DNA of 64,000 bases from Isoetes taiwanensis (GCA_021234155.1 JAJEKV010000002.1:15539428-15603427); one strand, 5' to 3'. Shown: positions 37,078 to 48,272, numbered from the stretch's first letter. The notes: generated by a model from the letters alone, not told the origin. Translations and numbers: made by a program.

Positions 37078-38194
37078 TTAGTCACTATCTGTTGTGTCTT
37101 TGTCTAGAACATCATCTGTGGTATGATTGTCACTGTCTGTTGTATGAAATAGTTTGAGGCGAAAGCCATTAACTAGTGTAGGTAATGGAGTTCCATCTAA
37201 TTCAGCCAGCTTGAAAACGCTGGGTTGCACCACTTGAACAATTTGATAAGGGCCAAGCCATCGAAACTTTAACTTGCCCGGAAAATTTTTGTGACGAGAA
37301 TCATAAAGAAGAACCAAATCGCCTTCTTTGAATGTTTTTGTCTTAATACGTTTGTCATGTAACGATTTTTGCAACTGTTGTCCATGAAGAACACGAATGT
37401 AAGCATCACGCCGAAGTTCATCCAACTGTTCTAATTGATAAACCCGTTCTTTGAGTGCAGCAGGCGGATTATGGGCTGTAGCCAGTTGAAAATGGAGAGT
37501 TGGAAGAATGTATTCAAAAGGCATGAGAGCTTCTTGACCATAAACCAATTTGAAAGGAGTGTGACCAGTAGCTATTTTGAAACAAGTATTGTAAGCCCAA
37601 AGAACAAGAGGGAAGCTTGTTTTGCCAATCGGTCGCAGAAGCGTCACAAATTTTCTTGAGAATTGTGACCAGAGTTTTGTTGGTGCTTTCAGCCAAACCG
37701 TTCCCTTGAGGATAGTAAGGTGTGCTCTTTTGATGATGTATCAGTAGATAATCCGTCAGCTCCTTTATGGTATGGTTGATAAAATGGACACCTCGATCAC
37801 TGACCAGCTCCGTGGGGCATCCAAAACGCGTGATGATTTGTTGATAGATGACCTTGGCCGTGCTTGCCGCAGTTGTTGTCCGGAAGTGCGCAAGCTTCCG
37901 CCCATTTGGTAGCGTGAAGTCGGTGAGAACTGAGAATGTAGCTGCACGCGGGTGTGCCGGCAGCGGGAGGATCAATGGGTCCCACAAAATCCATCCCCAT
38001 TCTTGAAAGGAAGTGGCGTGGCGACCGGCGCCAATGGAAGAGCGCCACGGGCGTGGGCCTTCCCACACGCCGACAAGCATCACACGGCGGGCGCATGAGC
38101 GCCTTTGAAGAGCGTGGGCCAAAAATAACCCGCTAGAAGGATTTTTTGCGCGTCGTGGTGTCACCATGAAAATGACCACCACCGAGCCCTTCAT
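37078..38194 (-). pseudogene. Ty3/gypsy integrase
   Basis: The frames run from 38,194 to the stop at 37,078. The catalytic core includes TELVSDRGVHFINH (second catalytic Asp) and STPYYPQGNGLAESTNKTL (catalytic Glu). The first Asp region (about 38,050) is scrambled. The C-terminal part (37,647-37,078) is open and ends with LLYDSRHKNFPGKLKFRWLG and a short Asp/Thr-rich tail. No chromodomain follows. LLYDSR...FPGKL is the style of plant Tat/Athila integrases. It would insert the cDNA. Confidence 0.85.
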
Positions 38195-38474
38195 GGGCTT
38201 CGGGACAATATCCGGGACCTCATGAGGGAGAACACAGCGTCGAAGGACGGTATCCTTGCCCCTTTTTGTAAAGATGGCGCAACCATGGTGTAGTCACGGA
38301 CCTCGCGGAGAAATTGGTGTCGACGGGATTGACGCTATCGAGAGAGCGTGGCGTCCCGTGGAAGAGCTCGTGAGGAGAGATAATCACTGAAAGTTGTGGA
38401 ACCAATGTGGGTGGCCGTGACCAAAAAAGAGTTGAGCGTCGTGGGAAAGGCGCCCCGAGACTCCCGTGGAGGGA

Positions 38475-38997
38475 TCATCCGTATGGATGCGTGAAAGATA
38501 ATCCGGGACAACATGAGATTTGCCGCGCTTTGTGAACAATTTCAAAAGGTGCAAATTTGCGAAGGAGGACCCAACGAGCAATGCGGCCCGTGGGTGTGGA
38601 CTTGTTGATCAAATAAAGGAGTGCTTGGTGATCAACAAAGAATTTGATCCGACCGCCTAAAAGGTAGTGACTGAAGCGTTGGACACGTAAAATTAAACCC
38701 AAGGCTTCACGCCTCGTGGGCGATTAGTTGCTTTCGCCAGATTGAGTTTTTCTGGCATATCGATTTGGTTTGTCGATTAATGCGATCATATTCTTGAGAA
38801 AGAACAGCCCAATAGCTAACGGTGAGACATCTACATGAACATGAAAGGGCTTGTCCCATTGAGGAGGAACAAGAAGAACGGTGCACGAAGTAAGCAAAAG
38901 CTTCAACTGTTGAAAGCAAAGATCCACTTTGGGAATTCCAAGCCCGTGTGGATTCATCACCCGTGAGTTTATGAATGGGATCTCGCAATGGCCGCAA
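38475..38997 (-). pseudogene. Ty3/gypsy RNase H domain
   Basis: Two frames cover the domain. One (38,960-38,724) holds LLVPPQWDKPFHVHVDVSPLAI, whose Asp corresponds to the first RNase H catalytic residue. The other (38,702-38,475) holds GRIKFFVDHQALLYLINK and GRIARWVLLRKFAPFEIVHK, the usual tether end. The joining region is out of frame and rich in CGTG/GTGG strings, which suggests local sequence error. Confidence 0.75.
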
Positions 38998-39180
38998 GTC
39001 CGGGAATGAAGGTGGAGTAATAATTTACCTTACCCGGAAGGAGCGTGTCTCCTTGATATTGGCCGGTGCTTGAGCCTTGAGCACACAACCGATTTTGGCG
39101 GGATCCGTGGTGATACCGCTTTGTCGACAACGGTCCTAACAGAAACACCGGTGGCCAAAAGGTGCATTTCGGGATTGAGA

Positions 39181-39660
39181 CTAATCTTGGGACTCATCAC
39201 ATTTCTGAAAGACGAGTTCCAATTTATCCAAATGGTCAGCCATGGAACTGTAGGCAGAGAAGGCATCTTGAAAAATTTGCAAGAAGGGATTTTCCTTCAT
39301 AAAATCATGAAAAACTGAGAGCATTATACGTTGAAATGTTGATGGAGAGTTTGATAATCCAAAAGGAACCACCTTGTAGGCAAAAGTGCCCCACGGGGTG
39401 GTGAAAGTTGTCTTGAGTTGATCAGATTCTTTGATTGAGATCTGATTGTAGCCAGAAAAACCATCCATGAAGGAATACATCTCATGTCCAGCGACCTCTT
39501 CCAGAACCTGGTCTGTGAAGGGAAGTGGAAAATGATCACGCTCCGTGGCCTGATTTAGTTTCCGGTAGTCCACGCAAACGCGGATCTTTCCATTGTGTTT
39601 GAGTGCAATGACAATGGGGCTCACGCATTCAGAATGTTTGACCTCATAGATCAAACCTGC
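39181..39660 (-). pseudogene. Ty3/gypsy reverse transcriptase, altered active site
   Basis: This continues in frame after a single TAG that closes the gag-protease ORF. Present are KIRVCVDYRKLNQATERD, YSFMDGFSGYNQI (first catalytic Asp), TFAYKVVPFGLSNSPSTFQ and then LQIFQDAFSAYS. The Y-x-D-D box is expected in the last segment; the second Asp is Ala here and also in copy 1. Unless both copies carry the same error, the enzyme is dead. The frame closes after the thumb start (KLELVFQKC). Confidence 0.85.
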
Positions 39661-39729
39661 AGCAAGGAGTTTGTCAATTTCTGCCTTGACGCGATCACGG
39701 TAATTGGGGTTGAGCCGGTACTGTCGTTG

Positions 39730-42450
39730 CTACACGGGACGTGCATCAGATTTGGTATCCCCCAAGGTTTTGTTGATCCCCCGAAGGTCTCTGTAGCTCC
39801 AGGCGAAAACGTGTTTGAACTTTTTAAAGAGCGTGACTGCCCTGTTACGATAGGGTGTCGGAAGATTGGCAGCAATGCGGACAGGCTGATTGTTGCCCAC
39901 ATCCACAATCTCGACTTCAGGAGTCTGAATATGTGGGATAATTTCCGTGTCATGGACAATATGTGCAGGAGGTTGAAGCATGACAGGATGAGTGGCGCTC
40001 TGCGTGGTGAAAAAAAGAGGTTGCTGAGTTTCATCAAGCAAAGGTTGCTTCATGACTGCGTGTACATCAATAGGATCAGAAGGAAGTTCAGCATCCGAAA
40101 AGTGATCAACACGTTGGATGCGATTGCAAGGAGCCAGGTAGGGGTCAAGCAAGGCCGCCACAGCCTGGTCCTGATCAAGAGTCATATCTCCCCAAGGATC
40201 AGCATATTCGGGGTAGGATGACAGAGGCAGACTCGCAGGTGGAGCCTGAACTTGATAGATATTCTGGGCATCCTCAGAATCGGTGTCGGAGAGAGAGGGT
40301 TCAGCATTGTCGACCGAAATGATCTTACCGGTTTCCAAGTCCATAGTGGCATTGAGGTGACCATCTGTGATGACTAACTGATCCGTGGCCCAATAATGGA
40401 TACTCTTGGCCTGGCGGAGAAAAGGTCTGTCGACCAACATTTCATAATCACCCGGATCTTCTCCAGCCTTCCAAACACCAAACTCTAAGGGAAATCTGAG
40501 CTCACCAATGTTGATGTGAAGAAGAGGTGTGACGCCTTGAGGTCTCGTGATATGGCCATTAGCCAATTTGATGTCATATGGGGCACGATAGAGTTGTTTG
40601 ATGCCCATTTGTTTGCGGAGTTTATCCGTGATGAGATTGACAGCGCTACCTCCGTCAATTTGAACATGATTGACTTGTTGATTGCCCACCGTGGCATGGA
40701 CCGTGGGTGTAGAGGTAGCAACAGCCCCAACCAAAACGGTCGGGAGTGGTAACTGATCCTTGAGAGCAGGACATAGTTTCAAAATTGTTGCCAAACTTAA
40801 GGGAATTTTGATTTTTGCCAGCTCCTCTTGGAGTTCCACAGGCACATGAGAAAAAGGATCTGCTGGATCCACGGGTGCTGGAGTGCGTGGTAATGATGCA
40901 ACAACTTCTTTGAGTAAGTCGACCTCGGCAGCAATATTCGGATATGTCTGAGAGCGTGGAGGTTGAGATGTGGAAGATGCATCTTGTCTTTGCTGAGCTC
41001 TGGTGGTGGCATGAACATTAGCCAACGTGCGGCCTTCAGCAGCTTGCATGAGGTTCAGAATGCTTTGGCGTACTTTTGGCATGACATGAGGCATGAGTTT
41101 TTCCAAGTCAGGTGCAAAGTGAACCTTTTTTTCCTCTTCATGAGGGACTGTGTCAACTGCAAAAGCAGGTTGCGTGCCATGAGGAATGATGGTTAAGGGA
41201 CGTGACGCCCTGGTCTGGCGTGAAACCAAACCAACCCAATTTGACAGCTGGACTGGAGGATTAAGAGCCTGGAAAATTTCTTCCTGTGCTTGTTGATCCA
41301 TCTGAGGTTGATTGGTAGGAGCTGGTTGATAGCGTGATTGCTGAGGCGCGCGAGGTGGCTTCCGTAGAACAGGACGCGGGTCTTGTTTGCCGTTGGCAAT
41401 CCAGAGTTGGTAAGCCGTGAGGCGAACCAAGGTGGTCTGATTGGTGCCAGGAAGCTGCACCTGAACTTGTGGGAGTTGAGGACATGCCGTGGTTGTATGA
41501 CCCCATTCGTGACAGTGATAACACTGAGCTTTAGAAGGATCAAAAGGGGGGCGTGTGTTGGGTCCCCGTTGTTGCTCCGGTTGCTGATAGAGTTGAGTGG
41601 GTTGAGCCTGCAGTGGTTGCGGCCGATATTGCGATTGTTGCTGAGGTGTTGTTTGCACTTGATAAACCATCTTGTTTCGGAAGGGTGTAGGATGAGTGCG
41701 AGTGCACTCTTCCGTGGCATGATTGCACATGTTGCATCTTTTACAATGAGGCGGGCCATTGGTGGAGTTGCATTCATTTGCCAAGTGGCCTTGGTATTTG
41801 CAGATATGGCACCAGATCTGACTGCGCTGCTGATTGGCGTGTTGAGGTGGGACATCAGTCTGTGGAACCATGACGGGTGGAATGAAAGGGAGCTCCTGAA
41901 GAGCCACGCCACGGGAGGAAACATTGACTGAGTGATTGACAAGGTCGATAGCCTGCTCCAAAGTCTTCGGGCGCAGGTATTCAGTCATGAGTCGGATAGC
42001 TGGAGGAAGTCCTTGGAGAAACCAGACCAAGATCTGGCTCTGGGTCGGGTACTCCTTGAGTTTGCTAAGCAGGATGTGAAGTCGATCTGCAAAATCCCTA
42101 GCGGACTCCGTGGGCTCTTGTTGTAGGTCATTGAGTTGCTTGAGATGAAGTTGATCATCATCCGTGGTTCCATAGTGAGAAAGAAAAGCAGTTTTCATTT
42201 CTGACCAATCTTGTTTCCAGTGGCTTTTGTTGGGTAAAGAAGCCTTTCTTAATGACATGAGGCCATCAACTATAGCATCAATGGCTTCCTCCATTTGTTC
42301 GCGAGTGCAAGAACCTCGACTCATAATTCTAACCCTCTTGGAACTTGGATTTAACACAGGAAGCTGATCATGAATCAATCTCTTAGTCCTTGGCTTGGAG
42401 GCCCTGGGTGCTGGAGGATCACTTACAACTCTACCACTCTTTAATTGCAT
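39730..42450 (-). CDS. Gag-protease polyprotein of Ty3/gypsy element, 906 aa
   Basis: This is the longest intact ORF in the window. Residues ~75-180 form the gag capsid-type domain (HWKQDWSEMKTAFLSHYG; ILVWFLQGLPPAIRLMTEYL). Three CCHC zinc knuckles, all CX2CX4HX4C, follow near residues 214-227, 236-249 and 310-323. A long Gln/Pro-rich spacer (about 325-590) leads to a retropepsin-like protease at ~595-700, with VQIDGGSAVNLI as the active-site Asp (DGG rather than the usual DSG/DTG). Near 880 FKHVFAWSYRDLRG is the segment that normally precedes RT. A TAG then stops the frame, which continues open into RT. The protein would package RNA and process the polyprotein. Confidence 0.85.
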   Translation of the reverse strand: MQLKSGRVVSDPPAPRASKPRTKRLIHDQLPVLNPSSKRVRIMSRGSCTREQMEEAIDAIVDGLMSLRKASLPNKSHWKQDWSEMKTAFLSHYGTTDDDQLHLKQLNDLQQEPTESARDFADRLHILLSKLKEYPTQSQILVWFLQGLPPAIRLMTEYLRPKTLEQAIDLVNHSVNVSSRGVALQELPFIPPVMVPQTDVPPQHANQQRSQIWCHICKYQGHLANECNSTNGPPHCKRCNMCNHATEECTRTHPTPFRNKMVYQVQTTPQQQSQYRPQPLQAQPTQLYQQPEQQRGPNTRPPFDPSKAQCYHCHEWGHTTTACPQLPQVQVQLPGTNQTTLVRLTAYQLWIANGKQDPRPVLRKPPRAPQQSRYQPAPTNQPQMDQQAQEEIFQALNPPVQLSNWVGLVSRQTRASRPLTIIPHGTQPAFAVDTVPHEEEKKVHFAPDLEKLMPHVMPKVRQSILNLMQAAEGRTLANVHATTRAQQRQDASSTSQPPRSQTYPNIAAEVDLLKEVVASLPRTPAPVDPADPFSHVPVELQEELAKIKIPLSLATILKLCPALKDQLPLPTVLVGAVATSTPTVHATVGNQQVNHVQIDGGSAVNLITDKLRKQMGIKQLYRAPYDIKLANGHITRPQGVTPLLHINIGELRFPLEFGVWKAGEDPGDYEMLVDRPFLRQAKSIHYWATDQLVITDGHLNATMDLETGKIISVDNAEPSLSDTDSEDAQNIYQVQAPPASLPLSSYPEYADPWGDMTLDQDQAVAALLDPYLAPCNRIQRVDHFSDAELPSDPIDVHAVMKQPLLDETQQPLFFTTQSATHPVMLQPPAHIVHDTEIIPHIQTPEVEIVDVGNNQPVRIAANLPTPYRNRAVTLFKKFKHVFAWSYRDLRGINKTLGDTKSDARPV

Positions 42451-43000
42451 GGTAGCAGGCTGAAAATTCCCTTACTCCCTCACTTAATAACTTAAAGCAA
42501 GCAAATGAAGAAAGTAAGAGAGACAAACACTAAGAATAAAGCAAAAAAGAAACCTTTGATTATGCTCACCCGATTCTTGGCTGCATCTTTTATAACCTGT
42601 AGAAGTGCAAATGGGAGCTAGTTTTCGTCTACAATCTGCTTGTCAATAGGACAGATTTTTGCCTAATAGATCAATGGTCTTGAGTGCAAGGATGCATGAT
42701 CTTGAGGCCAAGATTTGATAACCTCCACCTGCATGCATATTTCAGCTATGAAATATTTATAGGCTGCCAGATTGAAGGATAGGCTTAACAAGGATAAAAT
42801 CTCGACCTTTTCATTCAAAATTCAAAGCCAACAACATCATAATTAGAAATCTCGCGCCTTAGGCTTGATTCAAGCTCTTGACTCCATATTCAACCACCAA
42901 AACTAGACCCTAAAAAGCATGATTTCATTAATTGGATAAAATAACGCAATTTTGAGAATTTTAAGCACACCTTATTTGCTCAAGCACGAATACTTTCACC
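42451..43000 (-). promoter_or_regulatory. Leader and possible promoter of the gag ORF
   Basis: On the minus strand TATAAATA lies at 42,754-42,761 and TATAAAAG at about 42,587-42,594, upstream of the gag ATG at 42,450. No sequence matching the 0.59 kb LTR is present here, so the 5' LTR expected for this element is missing or elsewhere (see the LTR at 28,237). Confidence 0.45.
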
Positions 43001-43193
43001 TAGTTCTCGAGCCCAACAAACATGAGGTAATTACATACACATATACATACAAATTATGTGTTATACTTGTACGTGTACATGATACTTGTAGAAGCCCAAT
43101 AATGGCCCTACATTCTACACCAATAATTCACATCAATAATTTCACTTCACTACAAAAACAGCTCGACTCGGGGGTAGAGATCATTCATCTTCC

Positions 43194-43379
43194 ATGGCTT
43201 CCTCGATGCCTCGTCCAGAGCACATCCGATCTTTCAAGTGCTACTTGAGCTACAACGATCTGAATGAATGCGCAAGAAATGGTGTTAATCTTGATCCATG
43301 GCTCCAATCTAAGGCTGATGGTCCTGCTAGTGCTTGCAAGAAGCTCACTCGTGTTAAGGTCCACATTCTTGGCTTCTGA
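43194..43379 (+). CDS. Small gene, 61 aa, unknown; first of a tandem pair
   Basis: A TATA-like CTACAAAAAC (about 43,150) lies about 40 bases before an ATG in TCTTCCATGGCT. The 61-codon frame (MASSMPRPEHIRSFKCYLSY...) ends KLTRVKVHILGF. It is hydrophilic, with no signal peptide. A paralogous unit 578 bases downstream shares the promoter, leader and several residues (NLDPW / LLDPY). Retention of both promoter and start suggests a real gene, but the family is unknown. Confidence 0.45.
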   Translation: MASSMPRPEHIRSFKCYLSYNDLNECARNGVNLDPWLQSKADGPASACKKLTRVKVHILGF

Positions 43380-43728
43380 TCGGAGATCTATGGTGAATAG
43401 CATCACGAGCTTTGATGTTGATGATGAGTGAATCAATGTTATCAGTGATGACTACTGTATCTGTTTATGATATAATAATGGTATGAGCACCTATAAACTA
43501 TGTAAGGATGTAATAGCACAATGAATATTGTTTGATGTATCATACCTGAGTGTAGTGTAGGGTTGTGCTCTTCGACTTCCACTATATCTGCAAGCTTTTC
43601 AATCACACCTGAATTACTAAAGCACAAAAACATATCCATACGAAAGATGTATTATACTTGTATGTATACAACAGTCTTATACACGCGCAATAATTGGGGT
43701 AAAGTCTACCCCAATAATTCTACCTCAC

Positions 43729-43736
43729 TATAAAAA
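43729..43736 (+). promoter_or_regulatory. TATA box of the second small gene
   Basis: TATAAAAA lies 36-43 bases before the ATG at 43,772. The stretch between TATA and ATG matches the first unit closely (CGGGG.TA.AG.TCATTCATCT.CCATGG). Confidence 0.6.
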
Positions 43737-43771
43737 CTTCTCACTTCGGGGCTAAAGTTCATTCATCTCCC

Positions 43772-43932
43772 ATGGATTTTTCGCCTTCATCAGTTCACCA
43801 CATCGAGGCGATCAAGTGCTCAATGAGCCACTCGATCTTGTTGGTTGCCTAGGCGGGCATCTTCTTCTTGATCCCTACCGCGAAGAAAAGCTTTGGGTCT
43901 TTGAGATTGGTGCCCTGCGTCAATTCGTGTGA
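43772..43932 (+). pseudogene. Second, frameshifted copy of the small gene
   Basis: ATG opens 26 codons (MDFSPSSVHHIEAIKCSMSH) and stops at TAG 43,850. The other frame from about 43,823 continues as LDLVGCLGGHLLLDPY and ends FEIGALRQFV. The latter half lines up with LNECARNGVNLDPW in the first copy, so one indel separates the two halves. This is either a decayed tandem duplicate or a sequence error. Confidence 0.5.
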
Positions 43933-44469
43933 TGATCCATCGATTTGGCTTCGGCGCATGAGCTATGAGATATCAGGGATCACTACTACAGATCCTGAAG
44001 ATGAATGAATCACCTGTTCAACATGTTATAGTGTAAGAGCTCTTGTGTTAAGATGAAAAATGCAAGACGTAATGCTCTTGTAATAAATAATAAATAGTCT
44101 ATTGTAGTGATGTTATGGATAATAAATATTCTCTTGTGAAATCTTTGTAATGTACTGTAAGACTCAAGTTTCATCTCCATCCTCGGATGCCTCTTTAGCA
44201 AGCAATTCCTGCCAAATTTGGATTCCTCACGGTAGGAGGTATCACAACTGTAATGGCTTTGGTTCCCTGAGACCAAGCATAGTCTATCGTTTTGAGAGGC
44301 GATAGCGTGGTGCGTCATTAGGATTCGACCTCCACTTCTTATGCCGCCAGTCCGATATTGTTGATCGTGCGGGGTGCCTTTCCTAGCCACGAGGCTCCCA
44401 CCAAGAAACAAAAACCTCGTTATAATGAGGGGCGGTGGGATCTTGTATTGGATCCTCTTCCACATCGCT

Positions 44470-46431
44470 AACCATGTAGGACATGCATCTGCTTTGGTCT
44501 CACAAGAAGAAACATACCTTTTCGTACATCTTGGTATGGGTCAAATATCTCCCTTTGCATTCTTGGGTTTATCCTTAGCGAGGCCCAACATAGGCAGCGG
44601 GGGCGTCATATCGATCGACTGAATAGATTCGGGCTCTTGAAGCACAACTTGCCTTGTTTGGGGCGGAAGTTCGAATTTACGGATTGCGGGGGTACTTCAC
44701 CTAGCACACGCATCGCCGCACCCGGTAGTCCATGACCTCGTTCATGTAGGTATTAGACCACGAGTTCACACCAGCCACGGAGATGTTAGCCCAATGCATA
44801 ATGTATTTGCAATGGGCGACCTCAATGCTCCTATGTCCTTGAGGCATGCATATGGCTGGCGGTCTTGGGCGAGCCAATCGGTATCTTTGGCAAACCATTG
44901 TCATCACGCTTTCCACATCCGAATACCCTTTTACGGCAACCATTCTCTATGACCGGGTCTCATCTTGTAATACATTAATGGCCACCCATCATTCATGCGA
45001 GAACTTGAATAACGGGGGCTCCAAGTGACCAACCAAAGCGATCCTTCTTATCGGGAATGTAACCTTTTACGAACCCCTTCCAATCGGGAACCTCGGTAAC
45101 AAGGTATGGTGTGGTGCCGGTGCCTTTGTGCTACATTCTCGGAAGAGTTGCATTGGATTACGGAATAGTTAGAGCATCAGGACTGCGCATTGCGTTGAAT
45201 AGTTACGAAAGGCGCATCAATGTCATCATGAGTGTGGCCTACCATCATGAAGCCAACTTTGTATTTGATCAAAACACCCAACCACACAAGATAGGATAGG
45301 TAAGAGAAGAGATATCTGTTCTTGTTACGCCTGCCTGTGATTGTCTAGGCTGCAAGTAGAGCCGCCTAGGTAGCCTCTTAAATTCTTATTTGCTTGCTTA
45401 GGAGGTGCTACAAAGTCTACCCGGTGCAATTGTTTTTTTTGGTCCTCAACCCTTGCTTGTTTAGGAGTGCGGTTCCCCACATGCCCTCGAGGCTGACTTC
45501 TTCTCTCAAATGACCCCAATTGTCTTGGAAGTGTCCTCCGGTGTTTTGATAGCATGATTCAAGGAACCAACATGAAAATTTGAATCATCCTTCCAAAGGT
45601 CAGTGAGAAATGTCCTAAGGCACTGTGCCATGGCCATGCATGAGTGCACCGATCCACGCTAACTTTCAAGCGTTCACCTCTCCATACCGATTTGGCTAAT
45701 TTCTCGGTCTTGGAATCATAGTCTTGTTTTGGTCCATCTTATCATGTATGATAGTGGCGCTGGTCCGTGATCGATGGGACAAAGCTCTCCATGACCGATA
45801 CAAGCTCCTACAAGAGATTTGGGCTGTCATGTGTTCCTTCCTTTCCATCTGCAATTCTCTTCTCTCCGTGGATCTCTGGTTTTAGCCATTTTCTCTTTTT
45901 TTACAACAACGGGTGTGCACTTGGGAAAATTTGTCCTCTTTGCTATTGCAACCTCACGAATGATTTTGCTTCCACCCGCGTGAGAATGAAGAATGTGAGA
46001 TGTGCTTGCCCGTCATCTCCATCACATTGGCGTCCACCTCTTGAAGAATGTCCTTTTTAGTTAGGGCGAGGGGGAGCCTCTTCACATTCTCTCTCACCCT
46101 TCCGGTAGTGATTTTGGATCGTGGGGCATCGTCTACGCATTCTCATCGATGTACATAGGCGGCATGGCCTTTCCGTGAGAGTGTGAGGCCTCGGCTTTTT
46201 CGTGCCCGTGTTACCATGCTCAGCAACTCTGTGACCAGCAAGGAAAAGTCTTCGCCACTTATAGAATGTGGACATTGGTATACCATAGGCTCTATGCCAT
46301 GCTTTCAAGCATACCTGCTTATTATTTAGCATCAGCTTCTGGACCAGGCCATTCTGTGAACAAAGGTCTAACATGTTGAAAACAAATGTGGTCTGTGCGA
46401 AGCTTCGCAAGTTCCAATAGAACCTACGCAT
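44470..46431 (-). pseudogene. DUF7869-type transposase-like protein, frame-broken
   Basis: The best frame (46,431-46,057) begins near MRRFYWNLRSF and contains LNNKQVCLKAWHRAYGIPMS and a HGNTGTKKPRPHT block, typical of the N-terminal half of this family. Further on, in shifting frames, are IHDKMDQNKT (about 45,740), GALMHGHG, DDSNFHVGSLNHA (about 45,560), and RNKNRYLFSYLSYL with VGFMMVGHTHDDIDAPF (about 45,200). These blocks, in this order, are what I know as DUF7869 proteins of plants and animals: an uncharacterised, RNase H-fold-looking, transposon-like family. The C-terminal part runs to about 44,470. At least five frame changes occur. Confidence 0.7.
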
Positions 46432-48270
46432 ACTGCGCTATCTCGCCTGATGTGAAGTTTGCGCAGCATCTTCGCATGCAGCAGGGCGAAGACTTAAAGT
46501 CTAGAATGGAAGCTGCTGTGATTTTTCTCTCAGCTTTAGTGGCCACGGGGAGGTGAGCGTGGGGTCCGGTTCACCATTACATGCGTCCTCTTTGTTGCCT
46601 TTTAGGGCTCAATTTGCATGGTTTAGGGTTACGCTTCAAGCGGTATGCGTTTTAGCGGTCTTTATGAGTGTTGACACGGCAACATTGTCTACTAACACCA
46701 AGGCAATCGGCCACCTCACTGGGTCGATTGCAAGCGTGGCATTTCAGCACATGCTTGGCATCGCATAATTCGGCCTATCGGCATAGGGAATGTCTTCATT
46801 ATCGTTCTTTGCCAAGTAGTCTTCTCCCAATCTCATGTCACAAACGGCTGATTAGGGTCAATGAAGATGATCACCCCAAGGGGCATACACGGAATGTTGC
46901 GGCGATCATGGAGTAGTGTGCAACTTTTCTCTACTAGCTTCGTCCTTGAAATGCCTCGAATGTTATTCGAAGGGCTTTCGGTGCTTGCAAGCCCGACCAA
47001 TCAATTTTTTAATAAATGCGGTGGTGTGGATATTTCGAGGTTCTTGTGTAAGGGTAGCTATCCTGCGGCGGCCACAAAATAAAACTCCCTCGCGAATCCG
47101 CGAGTGTTGTAAATTCGGTTCGAGGATATGGCAAACTAATGCTTGAGAGTCGAGAATAACTTCCATAGACACTACAATGCTATCTCGGCAAGGGCAAGTT
47201 GTGGTGCTTGTCGAAGGCATGTACTTTTCCTTCGCCCATTTTGACTCCATGGAATAGTATGGACCTCGAGGCAGCCATGCGCAAGCACAATGGGCGTTAT
47301 TGCTTTCGGTTAAAAGCGGTAGCGATTTCGCGAGCACTTTCACGTTACCCGGACAAACCAAGTTCAAGCAAGGGCGTGGTTAGCGGGATCGCGACCCGCG
47401 ATCTCCTAAAGCGGCGATTACACTGTCTACATTATGCGTGCCTAGAGCAAGCGGCTAACATAGTCTCCTAGAGCAAGCGAGATACCATAGTCTAGATTAT
47501 ACGTGCACTGTTTAGATTATCTTTGCGCCAAAAATCGCCTTCAGCGATCGGGACGAGTACTAGGCTGTCTTTGTAGGGACGACTAGCGGGGAGAAGTAGA
47601 TGAATCAATAACCCACGATGGGTAACTTTATGGGAGAGCATTAAATGGTACCTTAGTCTAGAATATGTTAGGAAAGATCGCCAGCGATCGATGTACTACT
47701 AGCTGTGCCTTAAGGATCACATAGAAGAGGAAGATTAATGACATCAGCGCCTACAAATAGGAACATCTTAAGAATTGTTGATGCGGGCAATCTATATTAC
47801 CAAATTAGAGCGGGATTTGATTTACGGACACAAAAAGGGTGCATCGCGGCCGATTTAAGCGAAAACACGGTTTAATGAATGAACTTGCACTGTCTTTGGC
47901 CTTCAATGAATTCTACAGCGTCAAATATGCTTGGATGCTTTGAAATTCATCGGGCGCCATTGTAATCCAACATAAGCGCCTTCAAATTAACTCCGCGCCT
48001 CGAACAACTCCTTCCCAAGCTTTGCAACAATGAAATTGTTGGAGGGTCTTACGCATTTGAAATGGATTTGAATTTCAAAATGGTGTCCTTCGGCGGGACC
48101 TTTTATGCCCTAATGTCCCTGTCCCTATCAATTTAAAGCCCGACATGCCGTGGGTGATTTCTTTGTCATTTCCAAGCGCCCCCGAGTCACTCTCACACAA
48201 ATTCTCACGTGTCACCATCCGTCGTTGCCAAAAGCTGGGGGTTGCTTTTAGGGGTAATGGGGAATAGTAT
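46432..48270. other. Intergenic region upstream of both divergent genes
   Basis: A minus-strand open frame of 134 codons (47,367-46,963) could be an upstream exon of the DUF7869-type gene, but I recognise nothing in it. Several GATCGC-type palindromes lie at 47,387-47,403, 47,534-47,548 and 47,676-47,689. A short repeat, CTAGAGCAAGCG, occurs twice near 47,440-47,480. Confidence 0.5.
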
Positions 48271-48272
48271 AT

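Larger units (their letters stand above)
22003..41785 (+). repeat. Copy 2 of the ~19-20 kb direct repeat (better preserved)
   Basis: This matches window positions 1-18,885 in order and orientation. It is about 900 bp longer because copy 1 has many net deletions. It keeps ORFs of 291, 319, 689 and 906 codons that are broken in copy 1. Copy 2 continues through gag beyond 41,785, where copy 1 stops. The repeat unit, including the single-copy spacer, is 22.9 kb (18,886 to 41,785). Confidence 0.93.

Noticed and set aside
39595-40221. 208-codon plus-strand ORF
   Set aside because: It lies antisense to the RT and protease coding region, has no motifs of its own, and is explained as a shadow of the minus-strand polyprotein.
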